Counted from the stretch's first letter, positions 17,377 through 26,119 are shown. The stretch is DNA of 64,000 nucleotides from Ramlibacter albus (GCF_014297445.1 NZ_JACORU010000003.1:1-64000), one strand, 5' to 3'. Notes: generated by a model not told the origin, from the letters alone. Numbers and translations are program-made.

Positions 17377-18768
17377 TCAGGTCTTCAGGATCTGCGCGAT
17401 GCGCGCCTGCGCCTCGTCGAGCGCATCCTTCGGCTTCTTCTGGCCCACCAGCGCGGACTGGATGGCGGTCGCCATCGTCTCGCCGATGGCGGGCCACTGC
17501 GGCACGCGCGGGCGCCATTCGACGTCGGTGTCCTGCTGCAGCGACTCCAGCGCGGCCGCGATGAAGTTCGTGCCCGCGCCGCCGACGGCCTGCGAGAACT
17601 CGGGCGAGTTCCATGCCGAGAGCCGGTTCACGCCCGAGCGCTTGGCCGCACCCGCGAACTTCCACGACGTGCGGGCCTGCGTCTCGGCGGACGTCGCCCA
17701 CTGGATGAAGAGCCACGTCGCACGCTTCTGCTTCTCGGTGAGCGAGGCGTTGATGGGGAAGCCCCAGTTCCAGATCGACGTCACGCGCTTGCCGTTGGGG
17801 CCGCGCGGCCAGCGCGCGAAGCCCACCTTGCCGATCACCTTGCTCTTGGCCGGGTCCATCAGCACCGCGGCGGAGGAGTGCGCGTCGAGGTAGGTGGCCA
17901 CCGTGCCTTGCGAGAACGCGTCGGCGATGTCGGGCCAGTTCCAGTTGCGCACCGCGGGCGGGGCGTACGCCGTGAGCGCGTCCACGTACCACTGCAGCGC
18001 GGCCACCGCCTCCGGCGAATTCACCACGATGTCCTTGCCCTTGAACCACGAGCCGCCGAAGCCGCGGAAGAGCGAGGGGTAGATGTACATGTTCTGCCCC
18101 GCGCCCGCGAAACCACGCATCGCCAGGCCGTAGATGCGGTTCTGCGGGTCGTGCAGCTTCTTCGCGTTCGACAGCAGGTCGTCATAGGTGTTGGCCGGGT
18201 GCAGGCCCTTCGCGTCATAAAGGTCCTTGCGGTAGACCTGCACCGTCACTTCGCCGTCGTACGGGATGCCGTAGGGCTTGCCGTCCACCGAGTCGGCGTC
18301 GCGCCAGGCCTTGAGGATGTCGTCGTAGCGGTACCAGGATGCGTCGGTGAGCGACGGGTCGTTGAGGTACTTGTCCAGCGGCTCGACCCACTTGTTGGCC
18401 ACGTACAGCGGGTAGTACATCGGGTCCGCCGCGTGCGTGGCGTACGTCGTGGTCTTCGACGACAGGTCCAGCATCGCCTTCTGGCGGATCTGGCCGGGCG
18501 GCACCTGTTCCGCGCGCACCTTCACGCCGGTGAGCGCCTCGAACTGCGGCAGCAGGCCGAGCAGGTTGTTGAAGTAGCTGGCGGGGATGACGGCAAGCGA
18601 GATCGATTCCCCATCGGCCTGCTTCCAGTTCAACTTCGCCGAGCGGTACGGCGCCAGGTCGTCCTGCGCCCACGCGTTGGTGATGAACTGCGGCACGGTC
18701 GCCGCGAGCAGGCCGGCGGAGGCAGCCTGCTTCAGGACGCGGCGGCGCCCGGGGAACTGCGGTGCTTG
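17377..18768 (-). CDS. ABC importer extracellular substrate-binding protein (family 1)
   Basis: The 463-residue product has a twin-arginine-like signal (RRRVLKQAASAG, cleavage after AWAQ), then a family-1 solute-binding fold with GKPYGIPYDGEV and a Trp/Tyr-rich ligand area (IWNWGFPINAS). The ATG at 18768 has AAGGAG seven bases upstream and is preferred to an ATG 36 bases earlier that lies in the operator/promoter region. It heads the LacI-regulated import and sulfatase operon and should decide which compound is taken up. Confidence 0.9.
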   Translation of the reverse strand, partial: QAPQFPGRRRVLKQAASAGLLAATVPQFITNAWAQDDLAPYRSAKLNWKQADGESISLAVIPASYFNNLLGLLPQFEALTGVKVRAEQVPPGQIRQKAMLDLSSKTTTYATHAADPMYYPLYVANKWVEPLDKYLNDPSLTDASWYRYDDILKAWRDADSVDGKPYGIPYDGEVTVQVYRKDLYDAKGLHPANTYDDLLSNAKKLHDPQNRIYGLAMRGFAGAGQNMYIYPSLFRGFGGSWFKGKDIVVNSPEAVAALQWYVDALTAYAPPAVRNWNWPDIADAFSQGTVATYLDAHSSAAVLMDPAKSKVIGKVGFARWPRGPNGKRVTSIWNWGFPINASLTEKQKRATWLFIQWATSAETQARTSWKFAGAAKRSGVNRLSAWNSPEFSQAVGGAGTNFIAAALESLQQDTDVEWRPRVPQWPAIGETMATAIQSALVGQKKPKDALDEAQARIAQILKT

Positions 18769-18785
18769 CATCGTCGTCTCCTTCG

Positions 18786-18799
18786 TGTATTCGATTACA
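18786..18799. promoter_or_regulatory. LacI-family operator overlapping the importer promoter
   Basis: TGTATTCGATTACA has the central CG and TG/CA ends of LacI/GalR operators and is nearly palindromic. It lies 17 bases upstream of the binding-protein ATG and covers the predicted -10 element, a position suited to repression. A second operator lies 89 bases away, centre to centre. Confidence 0.65.
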
Positions 18800-18817
18800 T
18801 GCATTCTGCTGGGTCAA
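18789..18817 (-). promoter_or_regulatory. Candidate sigma-70 promoter of the importer/sulfatase operon
   Basis: On the minus strand TTGACC (18817-18812) is followed after 17 bases by TCGAAT (18794-18789). Both elements match consensus at four or more of six bases. The -10 is inside the LacI-type operator at 18786-18799. The promoter would leave a short leader with the AAGGAG ribosome site. Confidence 0.5.
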
Positions 18818-18874
18818 AGACTCTTCATCTACCGGGGCAATCCTAGGGAAATCCCTCTCTCGCCCCAAATAAAA

Positions 18875-18888
18875 TGAAATCGTTTACA
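18875..18888. promoter_or_regulatory. LacI-family operator upstream of the regulator gene
   Basis: TGAAATCGTTTACA matches the classical LacI/GalR half-site pattern around a central CG. It lies 20 bases before the lacI-type gene at 18909, so it probably mediates autoregulation and may loop with the operator at 18786-18799. Confidence 0.7.
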
Positions 18889-18908
18889 TCCACGGATAAG
18901 CTCATGCC

Positions 18909-19937
18909 ATGACAGGCGACCGACCGGACCGAGCGCGCGCCGGCGCCAAGCACGTGGCGCTGCTGGCGGGCGTTTCCACCGCCACCGTGTCGCGTGCGCT
19001 GAACAACCCGGAGACGGTGGACCCCGCCACGCTGCAGCGCGTGCGCGATGCCGTGGCCAAGCTCCGATACGTGCCGCACGGCGTCGCGCGCTCGTTGCGC
19101 AGCCGGCGCAGCAAGATGGTGGGCGCCATCGTGCCCTCGTTCGACTACGCGCTGTACGCGCGCACCACGAGCGCGTTGCAGCAGCGGCTGGCGGAGCGCG
19201 GCTATGCGCTCGTGCTGGCCGAGCACCACTACGACCTGGAGCAGGAGCTGCAGCTCACGCGCCAGCTGATCGAGCATGGCGTGGACGCGTTCGTGTTCGT
19301 GGGCACGGAGCATGACTCGCGCCTCTTCGCGTTGCTCGACGAGTTCGGGCGGCCCTTCGTATTGACGTGGGGCGTCGATGCACCCGAGGGCCGGCCCTGC
19401 GTCGGCTTCGACAACCGTGCGGCCGGTTACGAGATGGCGCGGCACCTCGTGAAGCTCGGGCACAAGCGGTTCGGCATCGTCAGCGCGCCCATTGACGGGA
19501 ACGACCGCGGGCGCGAGCGTGGCGCCGGGTTTCGTGCGGCGCTTGCCGAAGCAGGCCTGTCGGTGCCGGACTCGCATGTGCAATACGCGCGCATCACGCT
19601 CGCTGCAGCCGAGGAGGCGATGCAGCGCCTGCTCGCTGCAAAGCCGCGTCCCACCGCGGTGCTCGCCACCAACGACGTGCTTGCGGTGGGCGCGATGCTC
19701 GCGTGCCGCAAGGCGGGTGTTCGCATCCCCGACGACATCTCCATCACCGGCGTCGACAACACCGACCTCGGGGCGACGCAGACGCCGGGCCTCACGAGCG
19801 TGCGCACACCCATCGTGGAGATCGGCGATGCCGCCGCGGAGCAGATCGTCGCGCGGCTGGAAGGCCGCGACGCGCCGGCGCACCTGGCGCTGCCCTTCGA
19901 GATCGTGTTGCGCGGGAGTACGGCGCCGCCGCCTTAG
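18909..19937 (+). CDS. LacI family transcriptional regulator
   Basis: The 342-residue regulator has the N-terminal helix-turn-helix KHVALLAGVSTATVSRALN with the hinge helix GVARSLRSRRS (about 57-67), then a periplasmic-binding-like effector domain (GAIVPSFDYALYART; RPTAVLATNDVLAVGAM). It is divergent from the importer/sulfatase operon, and two LacI-type operators lie between them. It presumably senses the imported sulfated or desulfated compound. Confidence 0.95.
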   Translation: MTGDRPDRARAGAKHVALLAGVSTATVSRALNNPETVDPATLQRVRDAVAKLRYVPHGVARSLRSRRSKMVGAIVPSFDYALYARTTSALQQRLAERGYALVLAEHHYDLEQELQLTRQLIEHGVDAFVFVGTEHDSRLFALLDEFGRPFVLTWGVDAPEGRPCVGFDNRAAGYEMARHLVKLGHKRFGIVSAPIDGNDRGRERGAGFRAALAEAGLSVPDSHVQYARITLAAAEEAMQRLLAAKPRPTAVLATNDVLAVGAMLACRKAGVRIPDDISITGVDNTDLGATQTPGLTSVRTPIVEIGDAAAEQIVARLEGRDAPAHLALPFEIVLRGSTAPPP

Positions 19938-20014
19938 TTCCACCGTACTTCCCCCCTGTCTCTGTTACACCTGCCCCGCTAAACTTCCCGGGTTCTCAGA
20001 GGAAGTCCCCCGCG

Positions 20015-22675
20015 ATGAAGCCCCGCCTTCACCCCCTGGCCGCCGCACTTGCCGCGGCCCTGATCCCCCTTGCCGCCGCCCACGCCGAGACGCCGGAATC
20101 CGAGTCGCCGCTCGCGGGCATCCCCGTGCCGCCCAAGCCGGGCCAGGCCACGGCCGCGTCGACGCTCAAGGCGCCGGTCGACCCCGCAGCGCTCAAGCCG
20201 TTCGACGAGATCGTCGCCGGCGCGAAGCGCCAGCCGGGTCTCATCGCCGTGTGGCGCAAGGACGAGAAGGTCTGGCTGGAGATCCCGAAGGAGATGGTGG
20301 GCCAGCCCTTCCTCTTCACGGCCAACGTCGCCAACTCCGTGGGCGAGCGCGGCCTGTACGCGAGCCAGATGGCGATGTCGCAGATGGCGCAGTTCCGCCT
20401 CGTCGGGCGGCAGGTGCAGCTGCTCGCGATCAACACCAAGTTCCGCGCCGAGGCGGACCAGGGCAGCAAGCGCGCGATCGAGCAGGCGTTTTCGCCGAGC
20501 CTGGTCGCGAGCAGCACGCTCGCCTCGGCCGAGCACCCGGTGCGCAAGTCGATACTGGTGGACGCGTCGTTCCTGCTGTCGGACATCGTGGGCTACAGCA
20601 CCAACATCGAGAACGCGTACCGCATGACTTTCGGCGCGGACCGCACCAACTCGTCGTTCGAGCGCGTGCGTGCCGAGGCCGGGCTCACCACACTCACCGC
20701 GCGCGTGCACTTCTTCAGTGGCCGCATCCCGGCTGCCAGCGCGACGGCATCGGCCTCGCCCCCACAGGCCACGCCGGACCCTCGCAGCCTGTTCGTGGAC
20801 TTCGTCTACAGCTTCCTTGCGCTGCCGAAGGAGCCGATGGCCACGCGCCGCACGGACCCGCGCCTCGGCCACTTCAGCGCGTCCTTCACCGACCTCGGCG
20901 GCGACCTCAAGGCCAACCCGCGCACGCACTACATCACGCGCTGGCGCCTCGAGAAGAAGGCCCCGCAGGCCGCGATGTCGGAGCCGGTGAAGCCCATCAC
21001 CTTCTGGATGGACAAGAACATCCCCGCGAAGTACCGCGCGGCGGTGGAAGGCGGCATCCTCGAATGGAACAAGGCCTTCGAGCGCATCGGCTTCAAGGGC
21101 GCCATCGTCGCGAAGCAGCAGCCCGACGACGCCGACTGGGACTCGATGGACGCCGGCCACGCGTCGATCCGCTGGTTCGTCGGCGCCGACGTGGGCTTCG
21201 CGCGCGGCCCGCACCACCACGACCCGCGCACCGGCGAGATCCTCGACGCCGACATCGCCATGAGCGACGTGTTCGCGCGCAGCGCGCGGCGCTCGTTCGT
21301 CGAGGACTTCGGCAGGAAAGGCAGCACGGCGCTCGTGCATGACCACGCCGGCGCGCACTCGCCGTACGACTGCGACGACGCGTACTTCTCCGCGATGGAC
21401 GCCGACTTCGCGCAGCAGCTGCTGGAAGCGCGCGACGAACTCACGCCCGACAGCCCCGAGGCCGAGGCCTTCGTGCAGGGCGCGATCAAGGCGACGATCA
21501 TGCACGAGGTGGGCCACGTGCTCGGCCTCAAGCACAACTTCAAGGGCTCGTCGGCGTACACCGCCGAGCAGCTGCAGGACCGCGCCTTCACCGAGGTCAA
21601 CGGCGTGAGCAACTCGGTGATGGACTACGTGCCCGTGAACATCGCCCTCAAGGGTGAGAAGCAGGGCAGCTTCTTCCGCGGCGCGATCGGCCCGTACGAC
21701 TACTGGGCGATCGAGTACGCCTACTCGCAGCATGAGCCCGCGCGCGAAGCGCAGGAGCTCGCGAAGATCGCAGCTCGCAGCACGGACCCGAAGCTCGCGT
21801 ACGGCGACGATGCCGACGCAGGCTTCGGCGACATGGCGATGGACCCGCTCGCGAGCCGTTTCGACCTCACGGACGACCCGCTGTCGTATTTCCGCAAGCG
21901 CCTGAAGCTGTCGCAGGAGCTGTGGGACCGCGTGCAGGCCCGCGGCGCGCAGCCCGGCGACGACCCGCTGCGCCAGCGCCGCGCCATCATGTCCGGCTTC
22001 GGCCCGCTGCCTTCGATGGCGGACCTCGTCGCGAAGTACGTCGGCGGCATGCACGCCGTGCGTGACCTGCCCGGCAGCGGCCGGCCGGCCTTCACGCCCG
22101 TCGACCCGAAGAAGCAGCGCGAGGCGCTGGACTTCCTGGCCAACGGCATCTTCAGCGCGGGCAACTTCAAGTTCCCGCCGCAGCTGCTGTCCTCGCTAAC
22201 CGTCGACTACAACGAGTGGGACCGCGGCGGCCCGCCCGACATCGCGTCCGCGGTGGCGCGCGTGCAGTTCACCGCGCTCAACCGGTTGATGAGCGCCGGT
22301 ACGGCCAGCCGCCTGCTGGACCTTCCTGCCTTCGTGCCCGCGAGCCAGCAGAAAGGCCTGATCAGCCTGAACGAGGTGTACGAGACGTTGCAGCGCTCGA
22401 TCTGGAGCGAGCTGAACACCGGCGGCGACATCGACCGCCTGCGCCGCAATTTGCAGCGCGAGCATGTGCGCCGCCTGCAGTACCAGCTGACACGTGGCGC
22501 GCCGGGCATGCCGGCCGATGCGGCAAGCCTGCTGCGCTTCAATGCGGGCAAGCTCGAAGCGCAGCTGCGCCGCGCCGTCGCGCGGGGGCAGGGCTCGGTA
22601 GAAACCCGCGCCCACCTCGAAGAGAGCCTGGGGATGCTGTCGGAGGCGCTGCGCGCGAAGATGCAGCGCGGTTAG
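20015..22675 (+). CDS. Secreted zinc-dependent metalloprotease (DUF5117/DUF5118 type)
   Basis: The 886-residue product has a signal peptide (LAAALAAALIPLAAAHAE), a DUF5118-like start (KPFDEIVAGAKRQPGLI), a DUF5117-like region (about 100-300) and a metzincin-like zinc site HEVGHVLGLKHN with His497, Glu498 and His501. A Met-turn candidate is SNSVMDYVPVN. These large proteases occur widely in Bacteroidetes and Proteobacteria but are poorly characterised. The protein is probably periplasmic or surface exposed. It lies 77 bases after lacI, apparently as a separate transcript. Confidence 0.88.
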   Translation: MKPRLHPLAAALAAALIPLAAAHAETPESESPLAGIPVPPKPGQATAASTLKAPVDPAALKPFDEIVAGAKRQPGLIAVWRKDEKVWLEIPKEMVGQPFLFTANVANSVGERGLYASQMAMSQMAQFRLVGRQVQLLAINTKFRAEADQGSKRAIEQAFSPSLVASSTLASAEHPVRKSILVDASFLLSDIVGYSTNIENAYRMTFGADRTNSSFERVRAEAGLTTLTARVHFFSGRIPAASATASASPPQATPDPRSLFVDFVYSFLALPKEPMATRRTDPRLGHFSASFTDLGGDLKANPRTHYITRWRLEKKAPQAAMSEPVKPITFWMDKNIPAKYRAAVEGGILEWNKAFERIGFKGAIVAKQQPDDADWDSMDAGHASIRWFVGADVGFARGPHHHDPRTGEILDADIAMSDVFARSARRSFVEDFGRKGSTALVHDHAGAHSPYDCDDAYFSAMDADFAQQLLEARDELTPDSPEAEAFVQGAIKATIMHEVGHVLGLKHNFKGSSAYTAEQLQDRAFTEVNGVSNSVMDYVPVNIALKGEKQGSFFRGAIGPYDYWAIEYAYSQHEPAREAQELAKIAARSTDPKLAYGDDADAGFGDMAMDPLASRFDLTDDPLSYFRKRLKLSQELWDRVQARGAQPGDDPLRQRRAIMSGFGPLPSMADLVAKYVGGMHAVRDLPGSGRPAFTPVDPKKQREALDFLANGIFSAGNFKFPPQLLSSLTVDYNEWDRGGPPDIASAVARVQFTALNRLMSAGTASRLLDLPAFVPASQQKGLISLNEVYETLQRSIWSELNTGGDIDRLRRNLQREHVRRLQYQLTRGAPGMPADAASLLRFNAGKLEAQLRRAVARGQGSVETRAHLEESLGMLSEALRAKMQRG

Positions 22676-22746
22676 CGCGCGCTTTCGCTTGCGCGAACGG
22701 CTGGGGTACTGCTACAAACATGCCTTTGCAGTAAAGGGATGTTTGC

Positions 22747-24393
22747 ATGCGCACAGTCGTCGCAGTTGTCATGACCGCAGCGCTCGCCACCGCATGCGGT
22801 GGCGGCTCTCCCGATGAATCCCCCGGTTCCACCACCGCCGGCACACGGCCGCAGCCCCAGGCCCTCGTCGCCGGCACCGGCAGCACCACCACGGCGCTGC
22901 GGCTGTACCAGGCGTACTACGGGATGGCGCCGTCGTATTCGGTGCAGCAAACCAATGCATCGATGGTGGCGATCGACGGCGGCGCCACGCTTTCGCGCCA
23001 ACTCGCGAACGAGCTTTCGGCGCTGAGCGACACGGCGCTCGCCGCGCGCGTGCTGACCAACCTGCGGACCAGCCCCGTCAGCGTCAACAGCACCTCGTAC
23101 GAGATCCTCGCCACGGCCGTCGCGCAGATCTTCGCGGCGTACGGCTCGCAGTTCCGCGGGCAGATCGTGCTGAACCTGATCAACATCCTCGCGACGCTGG
23201 AGACGGATGCCGTCTACGGCAACGCCGCCCGCGCGTTCAACAACCAGGTCACGGCCAACGGCAGCTACAGCGGCAACTCGCTGAACACGTCGTCTTCCTC
23301 CACGGTGCGCACATCGAGCTGGACCAGCTACTACAACGACTGCTTCGTCGGCACGCCGGCCATGTACACCACGACGTACTGCCAGGCCTATGCGTCGGCG
23401 CGTGAAGTGGGTGCGTCCGCGACGACCGCCAACCTGCAGGGTGCGCTGGCTGCCGGCGGCAACGTCGGCAACATCGGTACGGGGCAGGTGGTGACGTCGA
23501 CCGGGACGTCGGTGTCGGGAAGCACGAGCGGGTCGACCTCGGGGTCAACGTCGGGGTCCACGTCGGGGTCCACGTCGGGGTCGACCTCGGGTTCCACTTC
23601 CGGGTCCACTTCGGGGTCCACATCCGGGTCCACTTCAGGTTCGACCTCGGGCTCCACGTCGGGCTCGACCTCCGGCTCCACGAGCACCGGCGGCCGCAGC
23701 GGCAGCGTCAACTGGACGTCGTCGTTCTCCGCGGACGAACTCATCGAAGACAGCTCCACCCTCGCCGCCAACGCGCGCAAGGGCTGGACCTTCACGATCA
23801 GCAACGCGAGCGCGCCGATGGAGGTGATCTTCGCTGCGCAGTACACGGCCGACCTCTACATCGTGGACTCGGGCAGCCTGAATGCGTGCGTCAACGGCGG
23901 CAGCTTCAACTACTACAGCAGCTGGTCGTTCCAGGGCCAGTACGGCTACCAGTCGATGACGATCCCGCCGGGCAGCTACGGCCTGTGCATGGCCAACCGC
24001 GTGAACCGCAGCAACGCGACGCGCCTGGAGTTCCAGCGGCAGCCCACCGTCAGCGGCTTCCACTATTCGGGCCAGCGCTTCGCCACCGTCGTGCGCAACG
24101 TCAACGCGGGCGGCCGTGTCACGCAGCCGGCCACGTCGGGCAGCAATTACCGCGTCATCGTGGACGGCGGCAACACGGGCGGCACGTTCTACGTGATCCC
24201 CGCGAGCGAACAGTCCAACTTCCTCGCGGGCCGCACGTTCCAGTACTACACGACCATCGACTGCAGCAGCGGCCGCGCCGCGCCGGGCCTGTGCGAGCTG
24301 ACGGGTGTGGGCGAGTACGCCATCGCGTACTACAACGACACGTCGGACCCGCAGTCGATCGTGATCGTGGGGCGCGACTACGTGCCCGACTAG
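22747..24393 (+). CDS. Lipoprotein with SGST-repeat linker, function unknown
   Basis: The 548-residue product has a lipoprotein-like signal (MTAALATACGGG), an N-terminal domain of about 230 residues (LRLYQAYYGMAPSYSV and onward), a linker of fourteen SGST units (residues 257-312) and a C-terminal beta-rich region with paired Cys and many aromatic residues. The arrangement suggests a surface or secreted two-domain protein held by a flexible Ser/Thr linker, as in some adhesins and carbohydrate-binding proteins. No family is recognised. The start follows AAAGGGA. It lies just downstream of the metalloprotease. Confidence 0.75.
   Translation: MRTVVAVVMTAALATACGGGSPDESPGSTTAGTRPQPQALVAGTGSTTTALRLYQAYYGMAPSYSVQQTNASMVAIDGGATLSRQLANELSALSDTALAARVLTNLRTSPVSVNSTSYEILATAVAQIFAAYGSQFRGQIVLNLINILATLETDAVYGNAARAFNNQVTANGSYSGNSLNTSSSSTVRTSSWTSYYNDCFVGTPAMYTTTYCQAYASAREVGASATTANLQGALAAGGNVGNIGTGQVVTSTGTSVSGSTSGSTSGSTSGSTSGSTSGSTSGSTSGSTSGSTSGSTSGSTSGSTSGSTSGSTSTGGRSGSVNWTSSFSADELIEDSSTLAANARKGWTFTISNASAPMEVIFAAQYTADLYIVDSGSLNACVNGGSFNYYSSWSFQGQYGYQSMTIPPGSYGLCMANRVNRSNATRLEFQRQPTVSGFHYSGQRFATVVRNVNAGGRVTQPATSGSNYRVIVDGGNTGGTFYVIPASEQSNFLAGRTFQYYTTIDCSSGRAAPGLCELTGVGEYAIAYYNDTSDPQSIVIVGRDYVPD
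23515..23682 (+). repeat. Fourteen 12-bp units encoding SGST
   Basis: A run of 168 bases is made of 12-bp units of the form TCG GGG TCC ACG, with synonymous changes between units. Every unit encodes Ser-Gly-Ser-Thr and no frameshift is present. Such arrays are prone to slippage in whole units, which would lengthen or shorten the linker without breaking the gene. Confidence 0.9.
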
Positions 24394-24728
24394 GCGGTTC
24401 CGCCGGGCGTGAGGGGCTTCGCGTTGATCGCGGCGCAGGCCCCCTGCCCGTCCGTGAAATTGGCGACCAGCCAGAACGACGCGTCGCTGTCCTTCAGGCG
24501 TACCGCGGCCTCGCGCGAGGGGCGCTGCAGCTTGGCCTTGTACTTGTCGGGCAGGTCCTTGGAGTCGCACACGCTGATGCGCGGCGAAACGGTGAGCGAC
24601 TCGGACGGATGGCCTTCGTTGAAGAACACCACGAGGTCATCCGTCTTGAAGTGGGCCGCCGCCTCCCAGAAGGTCTTGAACATGTGGTCGTCCACCACGG
24701 CCTGGATGCGGGACTCGACGCTGAGCAT
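24390..24728 (-). CDS. Small hypothetical protein
   Basis: The 112-residue product (start MLSVESRIQAVVDDH) has no signal peptide and two Cys residues. It contains amphipathic helices and strands (DDLVVFFNEGHPSESLTVSPR). No family is recognised. It converges with the repeat lipoprotein and overlaps its last four bases. Codon use matches the neighbours, which supports a real gene. Confidence 0.6.
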   Translation of the reverse strand: MLSVESRIQAVVDDHMFKTFWEAAAHFKTDDLVVFFNEGHPSESLTVSPRISVCDSKDLPDKYKAKLQRPSREAAVRLKDSDASFWLVANFTDGQGACAAINAKPLTPGGTA

Positions 24729-24860
24729 GGCTGCCTCCGTCCGCGGCGCTAGGGCGCCGCATGCGGTGTACTCTACTCCCGGGCGGGCGCGACGACCATC
24801 CGTGGGATGAGCGGCGCCGTGAAAAACGTCCTGCGGAGCAGGAAAGGCCAGTCGTCATCA

Positions 24861-24878
24861 CACTGTGTATACACAGTG
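24861..24878. promoter_or_regulatory. 18-bp perfect palindrome, operator of the toxin-antitoxin pair
   Basis: CACTGTGTATACACAGTG is a perfect palindrome ending 13 bases before the antitoxin ATG. Just downstream, TAGAAT (24880-24885) is a strong -10 match that would start transcription at or very near the ATG, and no Shine-Dalgarno sequence is seen. The message may therefore be leaderless. The palindrome fills the -35/-10 spacer, the expected place for autorepression by a ribbon-helix-helix antitoxin. Confidence 0.7.
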
Positions 24879-24891
24879 GTAGAATTGCCGC

Positions 24892-25161
24892 ATGCAGTCC
24901 ACCGCCACCACGATCAACGTCCGCGCGTCCCGCCAGGTCCGTGACCTGATCGACCGCGCCGCGGAGGTGCAGGGGAAGACGCGGACTGACTTCATCCTGC
25001 AGGCATCCGCGGAAGCCGCCCGCCGGGTCCTGCTCGACCAGGTCTTCTTCGAGATCGACGCGAAACAGATGAAAGCCTTCAACGAAGTACTGGAACAGCC
25101 GATCATGAAAAATCGCGCCGTACGCCAGCTCCTCGCGAAGAAGGCTCCATGGGAGCGGTAA
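24892..25161 (+). CDS. DUF1778 (TacA-type) antitoxin
   Basis: The 89-residue protein has an N-terminal ribbon-helix-helix domain (TTINVRASRQVRDLIDRAAE, about 5-24) and the family's KTRTDFILQASAEAARRVLLDQ helix. The C-terminal half (about 55-89) should wrap and inhibit the GNAT toxin. It precedes the acetyltransferase gene with a 13-base overlap and would repress the operon through the 18-bp palindrome. Confidence 0.92.
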   Translation: MQSTATTINVRASRQVRDLIDRAAEVQGKTRTDFILQASAEAARRVLLDQVFFEIDAKQMKAFNEVLEQPIMKNRAVRQLLAKKAPWER

Positions 25162-25661
25162 AGGCGCCACCGCTCCACGCTCCGTGCCTCATCACGCCGC
25201 AGCATGATGCGGCGGCATTCACCTGCAAGCACGAGGAGCTTTCCGAGTGGCTGCGACGCCGCGCGCTCGCCAACCAGGCGAGCGGCAGTTCCAGGACCTA
25301 CGTGGTGTGCGACGCCGCCGGGGCTGTCATCGGCTACTACGCGCTCGCCCCAGGCGCGGTTGCAAACCGTACTGCACCAGGCTCCATTCGGCGCAACTCG
25401 CCCGACCCCGTACCCGTGTTTGTGCTGGGCCGCCTCGCCGTGCACTCGGAATGGGCTGGGCGTGGCATTGGTTCCGGATTGTTGAAGGACGCCCTGCTGC
25501 GCGCGGCGCAGGCGGCCAGCATCGTCGGCGGCCACGCGCTGCTTTGCCACGCGATCGACGAAGACGCGAAAGCGTTCTATCTGAAGCACGGCTTCAAGGC
25601 ATCACCGATCGAGCCCCTCACCGTCATGCTGGGCTTGAAGGATTTTCCGAAGCTCCTTTAG
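25149..25661 (+). CDS. GNAT-family (TacT-type) toxin acetyltransferase
   Basis: The 170-residue GNAT enzyme has the acetyl-CoA pyrophosphate loop GRGIGSGLL (about 100-108) and the C-terminal Tyr region FYLKHGF used in catalysis. Paired with a DUF1778 antitoxin, such enzymes acetylate the amino group of charged tRNAs and block translation. The ATG lies inside the antitoxin gene, so translation is coupled. The last four bases overlap the convergent DUF2721 gene. Confidence 0.92.
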   Translation: MGAVKAPPLHAPCLITPQHDAAAFTCKHEELSEWLRRRALANQASGSSRTYVVCDAAGAVIGYYALAPGAVANRTAPGSIRRNSPDPVPVFVLGRLAVHSEWAGRGIGSGLLKDALLRAAQAASIVGGHALLCHAIDEDAKAFYLKHGFKASPIEPLTVMLGLKDFPKLL

Positions 25662-26119
25662 CCTTGCCGCTCGCGTTCCGGCACGCGGAACCGCAAGGTC
25701 CGCGTCGCCAGGACCGTCTCGGTCAGGAAGCAAAGCAGCGCCAGCAGGAAGCTCACGACTCCGAGCAGGAAGCTGCCCACTGCGAGCGTGCTCGTGCGCA
25801 CTTCCGCCGTCTCGCCCAGGAACAGCAGGATGATCGTCACGCCGATCAGGAAGGCGCAGGTGGTCAGCAGCGCGATGCAGCCATTGGCGAGGCGCCCGCG
25901 CTTCTTCAGTTGCGCCAGTTCCACCGAGATGTGCCGCAGGTACTCGGCGTCCTGCGTGGTGAGCGCGCGGTCTTCGAGCTGGCGGCCACGGTCGATGATG
26001 CGGCCCAGGCGGCCGGCGACGGCGCCGATCATGCCGGCGACCGCGGTGAGCAGGAACACGGGTGCGACGGCCAGCTGGATGCCGTGCGTGATGGAGGCGC
26101 TGTCGAGGGGAAGTGCCAT
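25658..26119 (-). CDS. DUF2721 family membrane protein
   Basis: The 153-residue protein has three hydrophobic segments (about 16-36, 80-103 and 112-137) and a charged cytoplasmic loop (GRLGRIIDRGRQLED) typical of DUF2721. The function of the family is unknown. It is a single gene, convergent with the toxin and divergent from the SGNH-like gene at 26173. Confidence 0.83.
   Translation of the reverse strand: MALPLDSASITHGIQLAVAPVFLLTAVAGMIGAVAGRLGRIIDRGRQLEDRALTTQDAEYLRHISVELAQLKKRGRLANGCIALLTTCAFLIGVTIILLFLGETAEVRTSTLAVGSFLLGVVSFLLALLCFLTETVLATRTLRFRVPERERQG

Noticed and set aside
23515..23682. Possible CRISPR-like array
   Set aside because: The units are contiguous 12-mers coding SGST in frame, with no spacers. 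No other region shows direct repeats separated by unique spacers.
23388..23846. A minus-strand frame with a regular acidic Asp-Val-Asp-Pro type repeat
   Set aside because: It is the antisense of the SGST array; a 12-bp period stays open in any frame. No RBS or conserved flanks support it.
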